64,000 nt of DNA from Bradyrhizobium sp. 4 (GTDB taxonomy: Bacteria; Pseudomonadota; Alphaproteobacteria; Rhizobiales; Xanthobacteraceae), in NCBI RefSeq assembly GCF_023100905.1, contig NZ_CP064686.1, positions 7,218,001 to 7,282,000 on the forward strand, in the 5' to 3' direction. Shown piece after piece: positions 37,760 through 45,126 of this stretch (the first letter of the stretch is position 1; every line of letters starts with the position of its first letter). Position numbers and translations under genes: made by a program. The notes below the pieces were generated by a model that was not told the origin of the DNA, did no database searches, and worked only from the letters and a program-made list of their open reading frames with translations.

Positions 37760-38455
37760 ATGCTCGACATCTCTCCCGCCGAATGGACGGCGATCCTGCT
37801 CTCGCTCAGGGTTGCCGTCATCGCGACGCTGGTGGCAACGCCGTTCGGCATTGCGCTGGCATGGCTGCTCGCGCGGCGTGATTTCTGGGGCAAGTCGGTG
37901 CTCGATGCGCTGGTGCATCTGCCGCTGGTGCTGCCGCCTGTCGTCACCGGCTATCTGCTGCTGCTGACCTTCGGCCGCCGCGGCCTCGTCGGCGGTTTTC
38001 TGGCCGATACTCTCGGCATCGTCTTCGCCTTCCGCTGGACCGGCGCTGCGCTTGCCTGCGGCCTGATGGCGTTTCCGCTGCTGGTGCGCCCGATGCGGTT
38101 GTCGATCGAGGCGATCGACCGCCGGCTCGAGCAGGCCGCCGAGACGCTCGGCGCCACGCCTTTCAAAGTGTTCTTCACGGTGACGCTGCCCTTGGCGCTG
38201 CCCGGCGTGCTCGCCGGCATGGTGCTCGGTTTTGCGAAAGCGATCGGCGAGTTCGGCGCCACCATCACCTTCGTCTCCAACATTCCCGGAGAGACCCAGA
38301 CGATTTCGTCCGCGATCTATTCGCTGATCCAGACCCCGGACGGTGACGCCGCCGCGGGACGGCTCGTGATCGTCTCGATCGTGCTGGCGCTCGGCGCGCT
38401 GATCGCGGCCGAATGGTTCGCCCGCCGCGCCACCGCGCGCTTGCACGGGAATTGA
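37760..38455 (+). CDS. modB: Molybdate ABC transporter permease
   Basis: A 231-residue inner membrane permease with five hydrophobic helices and the EAA loop (EQAAETLGATPFKVFFTVTLPLALPGV). PVVTGYLLLLTFGRRGLVG is typical of ModB. ATG at 37760 is used; a TTG lies directly before it. It lies between modA and modC with almost no gaps. Confidence 0.94.
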   Translation: MLDISPAEWTAILLSLRVAVIATLVATPFGIALAWLLARRDFWGKSVLDALVHLPLVLPPVVTGYLLLLTFGRRGLVGGFLADTLGIVFAFRWTGAALACGLMAFPLLVRPMRLSIEAIDRRLEQAAETLGATPFKVFFTVTLPLALPGVLAGMVLGFAKAIGEFGATITFVSNIPGETQTISSAIYSLIQTPDGDAAAGRLVIVSIVLALGALIAAEWFARRATARLHGN

Positions 38456-38457
38456 CC

Positions 38458-39120
38458 ATGCTGCGCGTCGACATCGAAAAGCAGCTCGGCGAATTCTCGC
38501 TGTCCGCATCCTTCGAAAGCGAAGGCCGCGTCATCGGCCTGTTCGGAGCGTCGGGCGCCGGCAAGACCTCGCTGGTCAACATGATCGCGGGGCTGCTGCG
38601 GCCCGACCGCGGCACCATCGTGATCGACGGCGAGACGGTCGACGACAGCGCGGCCGGCATTCATGTGCCGACCTGGCGCCGCCGCATCGGCTATGTGTTC
38701 CAGGATGCGCGGCTGTTTCCGCATCTCAACGTCGCGCAAAATCTCGACTATGGCAGGCGGATGAACGGCCTCGCGCCCGATCCGGCGCAGCACAAGCGCG
38801 TCATCGAGCTGCTCGACATCGGCGCGCTGCAGGGTCGCCGCCCCGGAAAACTCTCTGGCGGCGAGCGCCAGCGCGTCGCGCTCGGCCGCGCGCTGCTGTC
38901 GAGGCCGCGCCTGCTGCTGCTCGACGAGCCGCTCGGCGCGCTCGACGAAGGCCGCAAGCTGGAGATCCTGCCCTATCTGGTGCGGCTGCGCGACGAGGCT
39001 AATGTCCCTATGGTCTATGTCAGCCACGACGTCGCCGAGCTGCGCCAGCTCGCGACGCAGATCGTGATGCTGAAGCAGGGCCGCGTGACGTCGTTCGGCG
39101 GGGTGAAGGTGCTGACGTAG
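38458..39120 (+). CDS. modC: Molybdate ABC transporter ATPase, short form
   Basis: A 220-residue ATPase with Walker A (GASGAGKT), the Q loop (VFQDARLFPH), the signature LSGGERQRVALGRAL and Walker B (LLLLDEPLGALD). It stops soon after the H loop and lacks the C-terminal Mop/TOBE domain that regulates E. coli ModC, which is about 350 residues. Either it is a naturally short variant or the domain was lost. It starts two bases after modB stops. Confidence 0.92.
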   Translation: MLRVDIEKQLGEFSLSASFESEGRVIGLFGASGAGKTSLVNMIAGLLRPDRGTIVIDGETVDDSAAGIHVPTWRRRIGYVFQDARLFPHLNVAQNLDYGRRMNGLAPDPAQHKRVIELLDIGALQGRRPGKLSGGERQRVALGRALLSRPRLLLLDEPLGALDEGRKLEILPYLVRLRDEANVPMVYVSHDVAELRQLATQIVMLKQGRVTSFGGVKVLT

Positions 39121-39144
39121 CCATACTGGCCGTCGCACCCACCG

Positions 39145-39284
39145 CCGTCGTCCCGGCGAAGGCCGGAACCCGTACCGCGTGCTTTATCGGTAGGCGGCAG
39201 TGGGAGTACCGGCGAAGAATAGCAGGCGGTCTTCGCCAATTAACTTTCCTGTGGCTATGGGTCCCGGCCTTCGCCGGGACGACG
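39145..39284. repeat. Inverted palindromic doublet without a gene
   Basis: Arm 39145-39173 (CGTCGTCCCGGCGAAGGCCG with a tail of AACCCGTA) and arm 39251-39284 are inverted copies. They match the arms that flank the GIY-YIG gene at 6424 and 6786, but here only about 77 bases of non-coding DNA lie between. The pair looks like a gene-less (MITE-like) form of that cassette. Confidence 0.88.
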
Positions 39285-39301
39285 TTGAGGAGACAGTGGG
39301 G

Positions 39302-40069
39302 CTAACGCGCCTTCCGCCGCTTCGGCTTCACCGCGCCAAACACGCTCGTCAAATCCTCACTCACCGGCGCCGCATCGTCATCCAGATGCAGGCGGCTCTC
39401 GACATGCAGGAAATGCTCGCGCGACACCGCAATCGCACGCGCGACGTCGCGGGCACGCAGCGCTTCGACGATGGCACCGTGCTCGTCCACCGCACAGATC
39501 GAATCGGTGGCGGGTTCGTAGACCGAGACCATCACCGAGGAGCGGCTGAGCAGATCGGCGAGGAAGCGCGAGAGCTCTGCATTGCCGAGCGCCTCCACCA
39601 GATGAACGTGGAACGCGCCCGACAGCCGCACCGACGCGGCGCGGTCACCGCGCGTTGCCGCGGCGCGCTCCTCGGCGAGATGCGCCGTCAGCCGCTCGAT
39701 CAGGGCGTCGTCGACATGACGCACGAGCTGCGTCAGCACGCCGGCCTCGAGCACGCGATGCGCCTCGTAGACGCTGCGGACGTCGTCGAGCGTCGGGCGC
39801 GGCACGCGAGCGCCGCGGTTGGGGATCATCTCCAGCCGCCGCTCGGCGCCGAGCCGATGCAGCACCTTGCGGATGCGCTCGCGCGAGACGCCAAATATCT
39901 CGGCGAGCGGCGGCTCGGCCAGCTTCGCCCCGGCCTTCAGCTTGCCCTCCAGCAGCGCGTGCAGGATGGCCTGATAGACCGCCTCGTCCTCCGCCGGATT
40001 GGCCTTGCCGAGCCCTTTGCCGCTTCTCTTGCCGCTTTCTTTGCCGTCTCGCCCGCGCTGCGTCGTCAT
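39302..40069 (-). CDS. GntR-family regulator (FCD type)
   Basis: A 255-residue regulator. The N-terminal winged helix is at about 30-95 (AVYQAILHALLEGKLKAGAK, LAEIFGVSRERIRKVLHRLG) and the helical ligand-binding FCD domain follows (VYEAHRVLEAGVLTQLV, GAFHVHLVEALGNAELSRFL). A Lys/Gly-rich N-terminal tail precedes it. ATG at 40069 is used. It is divergent from an ABC transporter operon, with two identical palindromes in the gap, so it probably represses both. Confidence 0.9.
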   Translation of the reverse strand: MTTQRGRDGKESGKRSGKGLGKANPAEDEAVYQAILHALLEGKLKAGAKLAEPPLAEIFGVSRERIRKVLHRLGAERRLEMIPNRGARVPRPTLDDVRSVYEAHRVLEAGVLTQLVRHVDDALIERLTAHLAEERAAATRGDRAASVRLSGAFHVHLVEALGNAELSRFLADLLSRSSVMVSVYEPATDSICAVDEHGAIVEALRARDVARAIAVSREHFLHVESRLHLDDDAAPVSEDLTSVFGAVKPKRRKAR

Positions 40070-40111
40070 GGCGGTAGCTAGGCCTAAAGGATGCGCAGCG
40101 TCACCTCCAAA

Positions 40112-40125
40112 AAATGTGCACATTT
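40112..40125. promoter_or_regulatory. Probable GntR operator, site 1
   Basis: A perfect 14-bp palindrome AAATGTGCACATTT, 43 bases upstream of the GntR start codon. An identical copy is at 40204-40217, 92 bases away (about nine helical turns), allowing cooperative binding or looping. Confidence 0.8.
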
Positions 40126-40203
40126 GCTGCGCCGGCATGCAGGCGCCGCGCAGGCGCCAAAACCATCATCCAGCTAACTGACTGATACAAATCGCAATTA
40201 TGA

Positions 40204-40217
40204 AAATGTGCACATTT
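40204..40217. promoter_or_regulatory. Probable GntR operator, site 2
   Basis: The second exact copy of AAATGTGCACATTT, 54 bases before the binding-protein start. It would sit over or near the promoter of the transporter operon. Confidence 0.8.
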
Positions 40218-40270
40218 GGCATGGCGCTTGCTGCGTCTCCGCTGCAAGCTTTACGCACAACAAACGGGAC

Positions 40271-41311
40271 ATGCCCATGCACACCCCCTCCCGACGCAGC
40301 GTTTTGACCTCCGGCGCGGCCCTGGCCGCGATCATCGCCGCTCCGGCGCGGCTGCGCGCCGCGCCCAGGGAGATCGTCATCGGCGGCCCCGCGGGCGCCG
40401 CGAAATATTTCAATGCCGATTTGTTTCCCGTGCTGGAGAAGAAGCTCGACTGCAAGGTGCTCTACGAGGGCACAAACTCGCTGACCAATCTCCAGAAGAT
40501 GCAGGCCGACAAGGCCGCGCCGAAGATCTCCGTCGTCATCATGGACGATCCGGTGATGCTGCCGGCAGCCAGCGACGGCCTGATCACCAAAATGTCGGCA
40601 TCGTCCATCGCCAACCTCGGCAAGCTGGTCGACGGCGCGGTGCATCAGGACGGACTATGGGCGAACTATCAGCGGCCCTGGGCCGGCATCGCCTATTCGA
40701 CCAAACGCATGAAGACGGCGCCTGGCAATTGGTCCGACCTCTGGGATACGAAATATGCCTCCAGGGTGATCGTGCCGTCGCTGTCGAACACCGAAGGTTT
40801 CTGGACGCTGCTCGCCGCCGCCCATCTCGAGACCGGCAAGCCCTACAAGGAGGCGCAGTACGAGATCGACGCCGCCTTCAAGAAGGCGAAGGAGCTGAAG
40901 GCGAACCTCTTGAACGTCTACACCAACGCGCCGCAGGCCATCAATCTGATGGAGCAGGGCGAGGCGTGGATGATCGGCGGCCAGTTCTCGGCCTACACGC
41001 TGATCCGCAAGGCGGAAGGGTCGCCGGTCGATCTCGCCGTGCCGCAGGACGGCGGCTTTGCGATGCCGTCGGGAATAGCGAAGGTGAACGGCGCACCGGC
41101 CGGCGATCTCGCCGATGCCGTGATCGACTTCTTCCTCAGCCCGGAAGCGCAGATCATCCTCGCCGACAAGGCCTTCGTCGCCCCGACCAACAAGGGCACG
41201 CCCACGCCGGCGGGCTTCCCGGACCCAGCCTCGCTGTTCGCGCCGGACTGGGCGTTCGTCGCCAAGAACCGCGCCTCCTGGGTCGACCGCTGGAGCAAGG
41301 AGATGACATGA
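40271..41311 (+). CDS. ABC transporter binding protein, polyamine type
   Basis: A 346-residue periplasmic binding protein with a twin-arginine-like signal (SRRSVLTSGAALAA). The mature domain resembles PotD/AfuA-type iron or polyamine receptors (GLITKMSASSIANLGKLVDG, PWAGIAYSTKRMKTAPGNW, FLSPEAQIILADKAFVAPT). ATG at 40271 or 40277. First gene of the operon under probable GntR control; its stop overlaps the next start (ATGA). The ligand is not known; the downstream deacetylase-like enzyme hints at a nitrogenous compound. Confidence 0.88.
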   Translation: MPMHTPSRRSVLTSGAALAAIIAAPARLRAAPREIVIGGPAGAAKYFNADLFPVLEKKLDCKVLYEGTNSLTNLQKMQADKAAPKISVVIMDDPVMLPAASDGLITKMSASSIANLGKLVDGAVHQDGLWANYQRPWAGIAYSTKRMKTAPGNWSDLWDTKYASRVIVPSLSNTEGFWTLLAAAHLETGKPYKEAQYEIDAAFKKAKELKANLLNVYTNAPQAINLMEQGEAWMIGGQFSAYTLIRKAEGSPVDLAVPQDGGFAMPSGIAKVNGAPAGDLADAVIDFFLSPEAQIILADKAFVAPTNKGTPTPAGFPDPASLFAPDWAFVAKNRASWVDRWSKEMT

Positions 41312-42387
41312 GCGAAGCCGCCCCGCATCTCGTCGTTCGCGGCGTCTCCAAGACATACGGACCCACGACGGTCCTCGACCACATCGACCTGACCATCCGC
41401 CGCGGCGAGCTGGTGACGCTGCTCGGCCCGTCCGGCTGCGGCAAGACCACGCTGCTCCGTGCCATTGCCGGCCTGGCGCAACCCGACACCGGCAAGGTCG
41501 AACTCGCCGGGCGCGACGTTACCCACGTGCCGCCGCACAAGCGCAATGTCGGCGTGGTGTTCCAGAGCTATGCGCTGTTTCCGCATCTCACCGTCGCCGG
41601 CAATATCGCATTCGGGCTCAAGGTGCGCGGCGCGGCCAGGCGCGAGATCGACGCCGCGGTGGAGCGCGCGCTGTCGCTGGTCAAGCTCGGCCACCTCGCC
41701 GGCCGGCGCATCTCGGCGCTGTCCGGCGGCCAGCAGCAGCGCGTGGCCCTGGCGCGCGCCATCGCGGTCGAGCCTGACGTGCTGCTGTTCGACGAGGCGC
41801 TGTCCGCGCTCGATCGGAAATTGCGCGAGGAGATGCAGGTCGAGCTGCGCCGCCTGCTCCAGGACGTGAAGGCAACCGCGATCTTCGTGACGCACGACCA
41901 GGACGAGGCGCTGACCATGTCCGACCGCGTCGCGGTCATGAACAAGGGACGCATCGAGCAGCTCGCCGAGCCGCGCGAGCTGTATCTGCGGCCCGCAAGC
42001 CTGTTCGCACTCAACTTCGTCGGGCTCTCGACGCGGATTGCCGGCACGGTGCTGGCGGCCGGCAACGGCAAGGTCGAGGTCGAGACCAGGGTCGGCCGCT
42101 TGTCGGCGCTCGGCAATTTCCAGGCGGGTTCGCCTGTCATCGTCGCAGCACGCCCCGAGCAGTTGCGGATCGGCGAGCAAAGCGAAGCGAATACGGCCGC
42201 CGGCCGGGTCCGCTCCGTGGTGTTCCAGGGCTCACGCACACTGGTCGACGTCGATGCCGGGGCCGGTGAAAGCCTGCTCGCCGAGCTCTCCGGGCGCGAC
42301 GGCGCGATCCCTGTCGTGCATGACGAGATCCGCCTGAGCTGGCCGGTGACCGAGACCTTTGCATTTCCGATGGAGGCGCAGGCATGA
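41308..42387 (+). CDS. ABC transporter ATPase, PotA-like
   Basis: A 359-residue ATPase with Walker A (GPSGCGKTT), Q loop (VFQSYALFPHLTV), signature LSGGQQQRVALARA, Walker B (LLFDEALSALD) and H loop (VTHDQDEAL). The C-terminal part is a TOBE domain (about 270-359), as in PotA. It overlaps its neighbours by ATGA junctions on both sides, so the four transporter genes are tightly coupled. Confidence 0.94.
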   Translation: MSEAAPHLVVRGVSKTYGPTTVLDHIDLTIRRGELVTLLGPSGCGKTTLLRAIAGLAQPDTGKVELAGRDVTHVPPHKRNVGVVFQSYALFPHLTVAGNIAFGLKVRGAARREIDAAVERALSLVKLGHLAGRRISALSGGQQQRVALARAIAVEPDVLLFDEALSALDRKLREEMQVELRRLLQDVKATAIFVTHDQDEALTMSDRVAVMNKGRIEQLAEPRELYLRPASLFALNFVGLSTRIAGTVLAAGNGKVEVETRVGRLSALGNFQAGSPVIVAARPEQLRIGEQSEANTAAGRVRSVVFQGSRTLVDVDAGAGESLLAELSGRDGAIPVVHDEIRLSWPVTETFAFPMEAQA

Positions 42388-43247
42388 CCGAGGCGGCCCT
42401 TGCGGCGCCAGTGGCCGCGCCTTCGGTCGATCGCGAGCGGCTCGCCGCGATCGGATTCGTGCTACCGTCCTTCGTCATCATCGCCGGCGTGTTCGCGCTG
42501 CCGCTGGTGCTGCTGCTGGGCGTCAGCATCGTCGATGCCAACGGGCTGACCTTCGCGAACTACAAGCGCCTGCTCGGCACGCCCTATTATCTCGGCGTGG
42601 TCTGGAATTCCTTGCGGCTCGGGCTGCTGACGACGCTGATCGCCTTCCTGATCAGCTATCCCGCCGCCTTCGCGCTGGCGCGCGCCCGCGGCGCCTTGCG
42701 CTCCGTGCTGCTGGCGACGCTGTTCCTGCCGCTGGCGGCCAGTGTCATCGTCAAGGCGTTCGCCTGGACCATCCTGTTGCGCAGCGACGGCATCGTCAAC
42801 GAGACGCTGATGGCACTCGGCATCATCGAAGATCCGATCCGCATGATTTTCACCGAGACCGCGCTGATCGTCGGCGCCGTCAACATCTTCCTGCCCTTCA
42901 TGATCCTGCCGATCTACGCGATCGTAGCCCAGCTCGATTCCCGCTACGCCGAAGCCGCCGCCACGCTCGGCGCCTCGCCGGTCGTGACGTTTGTCCGCGT
43001 CATCCTGCCGCTGACCTTGCCCGGCATCATCGCCGGCGTGGCGCTGGTGTTCTCGCTCTCGGTTTCCGCCTATGTGGTGCCGACGCTGCTGATCGGTGAG
43101 AAATATCCGACGCTCGCGACCGCCATTGCAAAAGCCTATCTGCTGGCGCGCGAGCCCGGCTTCGGCGCCGCCGCCGGCGTCGTGCTGCTGGCGATTGCGA
43201 TTGCCATCGTGACGCTGAGCGCGCGACTATCGCGGGAGCCGAAGTGA
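42384..43247 (+). CDS. ABC transporter permease, PotB-like
   Basis: A 287-residue inner membrane permease with about six hydrophobic helices and the EAA loop (EAAATLGASPVVTFVRVILPLTLPGI). PVVLLLGVSIVDANGLTFANY near the N-terminus resembles the PotB/HisM-type class. Starts inside the stop of the ATPase gene and overlaps the next permease by ATGA. Confidence 0.92.
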   Translation: MTEAALAAPVAAPSVDRERLAAIGFVLPSFVIIAGVFALPLVLLLGVSIVDANGLTFANYKRLLGTPYYLGVVWNSLRLGLLTTLIAFLISYPAAFALARARGALRSVLLATLFLPLAASVIVKAFAWTILLRSDGIVNETLMALGIIEDPIRMIFTETALIVGAVNIFLPFMILPIYAIVAQLDSRYAEAAATLGASPVVTFVRVILPLTLPGIIAGVALVFSLSVSAYVVPTLLIGEKYPTLATAIAKAYLLAREPGFGAAAGVVLLAIAIAIVTLSARLSREPK

Positions 43248-44044
43248 TGGCGCGCGCCGCAATCGCCGTCTGCTGGATGATGGCCGTCGCGCTGGCCTTG
43301 TTCCTGATCGCGCCGCTGCTGGTGATCGCGGCGGCAAGCTTCTCGCCGACGCCGGTGTTCGACCTGCCGCTCACGGGTGCATCGACGCGCTGGTACGGCA
43401 AGATCGGCCGGCTCGACGGCTTCTGGCCGTCGCTGCTGCTGTCGCTTCAGATCGCGCTGCTGTCGACCGTAATCTCGCTGATCTCAGGCACGTTCGCCGC
43501 GATCGCGATCGCGCGCGGAAAGCTGCCGGGCGCAAACATCTTCGCCACCGCGCTGGTGTCGCCGCTGATGATGCCGGGCCTCGTGCTCGGCATCGCGCTG
43601 CTGCAGGGCTTTCGCGCAGTCGGGTTCACCGCGCCATGGGCGACGCTGCTGGTCGCGCATCTCGTCATCACGCTGCCCTACGTCGCGCGCACGATGATCG
43701 CGGGTCTTTCGCGATTCGACTTCACGCTGATCGAGGCGGCGCGCACGCTCGGCTGCACCTATCCCGGCAGCGTGCTGCGGGTGATGGTGCCGGCCTTGGC
43801 GCCGTCATTCCTGATCGCCGGGATCTTCTCGTTCCTGGCCTCGTTCGACAATTATCCGGTGTCGATCTTCCTCGCCGACGTCCGCACCAAGACGCTGCCG
43901 ATCCGCATGCTGCAATATATCGAGGAAGCGCCCGATCCGACGTTAGCTGCGCTCTCCACCCTCATCCTCCTAGGCACGGTGATCCTGCTGTTCGTCAGCG
44001 ACCGCGTCGTCGGCCTGCATCGCATGGCCGGAACCTCGGACTGA
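43244..44044 (+). CDS. ABC transporter permease, PotC-like
   Basis: A 266-residue permease with six hydrophobic helices and the EAA loop (EAARTLGCTYPGSVLRVMVPAL). It pairs with the PotB-like subunit to form the channel. SFSPTPVFDLPLTGASTRWY is typical of the PotC class. The next gene starts three bases after its stop. Confidence 0.92.
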   Translation: MMARAAIAVCWMMAVALALFLIAPLLVIAAASFSPTPVFDLPLTGASTRWYGKIGRLDGFWPSLLLSLQIALLSTVISLISGTFAAIAIARGKLPGANIFATALVSPLMMPGLVLGIALLQGFRAVGFTAPWATLLVAHLVITLPYVARTMIAGLSRFDFTLIEAARTLGCTYPGSVLRVMVPALAPSFLIAGIFSFLASFDNYPVSIFLADVRTKTLPIRMLQYIEEAPDPTLAALSTLILLGTVILLFVSDRVVGLHRMAGTSD

Positions 44045-44047
44045 TCC

Positions 44048-44959
44048 ATGAGCGAAATAAATCAACCCGTCTCACAACGCGACTTCGTCGGCTATCGCGG
44101 CAAGCCGCCCAATCCGCATTGGCCGAACGGCGCGCGCGTCGCGGTGTCGCTGGTGGTGAATTTCGAGGAGGGTTCGGAGTTTTCCGTCAACGATGGCGAT
44201 GTGGACAACGAGGCGATCTACGAAGTGGTCCACAAGCTCGACGGCCCGGATTCCTGCATCGACAGTCATTTCGAATACGGCACGCGCGCCGCATGGTGGC
44301 GCATCATGGACCTGTTCGACGCCTACGGCGTCAAGGCGACGGTAAGCTCCTGTGGCCGCGCGGTCGAACGCTCGCCGGAGCTGGCGCGCGATGCCATTGC
44401 CCGCGGCCACGAGGTCTCGGCCCATGGCTGGCGCTGGCAGAGCCACGCCGACATGGACGAAGCGAGCGAACGCGAGGTCATCGCGAAGTCGGTGGCGACG
44501 ATCGAACGCGCCACCGGGCAGCGCCCGGTCGGATGGCACACACGCTCGGCGACCTCACCGAACACGCGGCGCCTGCTGGTCGAAGACGGCGGGTTCCTCT
44601 ACGACAGCGACGCCTATAATGACGACCTGCCCTATTACAGGGAGGTTGCAGGCCAACAGCATCTGGTGCTGCCCTACGCTTTCGACACCAACGACATGCA
44701 GTATTACAACGCCGCGCGTTTCAGCGGAGACGACTTCGCCGACTATGTCATTGACGCCTTCGAATGGCTCAGGCGCGAGGGCGAGGCAGCGCCGAAGATG
44801 ATGTCAGTCGGATTGCATTTGCGCATGATCGGCCGCCCCGGCCGCATCGGTGCGCTGGAGCGGATCCTCGCACACATCACCGGAAGCGGCGCCGCGTGGA
44901 TCGCGCCGCGCGCGGCGATCGCGCGGCATTGGATGCAGGTGGTGCCGGCGGGGGTGTGA
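44048..44959 (+). CDS. PuuE-like polysaccharide deacetylase-fold hydrolase
   Basis: A 303-residue NodB-fold protein close in length to the PuuE allantoinase group, which hydrolyses allantoin without the metal centre of classical allantoinase. Seen motifs are LVVNFEEGSEFSVNDGD, EVSAHGWRWQSHADM, RPVGWHTRSATSPNTRRL and SVGLHLRMIGRPGRI. It is the last gene of the GntR-controlled operon, so the transported compound may be its substrate. Allantoin or another ureide is a guess. Confidence 0.82.
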   Translation: MSEINQPVSQRDFVGYRGKPPNPHWPNGARVAVSLVVNFEEGSEFSVNDGDVDNEAIYEVVHKLDGPDSCIDSHFEYGTRAAWWRIMDLFDAYGVKATVSSCGRAVERSPELARDAIARGHEVSAHGWRWQSHADMDEASEREVIAKSVATIERATGQRPVGWHTRSATSPNTRRLLVEDGGFLYDSDAYNDDLPYYREVAGQQHLVLPYAFDTNDMQYYNAARFSGDDFADYVIDAFEWLRREGEAAPKMMSVGLHLRMIGRPGRIGALERILAHITGSGAAWIAPRAAIARHWMQVVPAGV

Positions 44960-44987
44960 TCTGCGGCGGCCTTCGCCACACGGAAGG

Positions 44988-45090
44988 TGTCATGCCCCGC
45001 GCAGGCGGGGCATCCAGTACGCCGCGGCGTCTCGGCTCTATCACGACTGTCTCTGGAATACTGGATCGCCCGCCTTCGCGGGCGATGACA
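44988..45090. repeat. Inverted palindromic repeat doublet
   Basis: Arms 44988-45019 and 45059-45090 are inverted copies, 27 of 32 positions matching, with a 39-bp spacer. Several mismatches are paired so that each arm keeps its own hairpin (GCCCCGCGCAGGCGGGGC and CGCCCGCCTTCGCGGGCG). The outer ends read TGTCAT. It lies after the deacetylase gene. Confidence 0.9.
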
Positions 45091-45126
45091 GTGAGGGTAT
45101 GGTGGCAGCTCTCACTCTCGCGAGCC

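Noticed and set aside
40216..41307. Apparent N-terminal extension of the PotA-like ATPase
   Set aside because: It overlaps the binding-protein gene in another frame and has no homology; the true start is ATG 41308.
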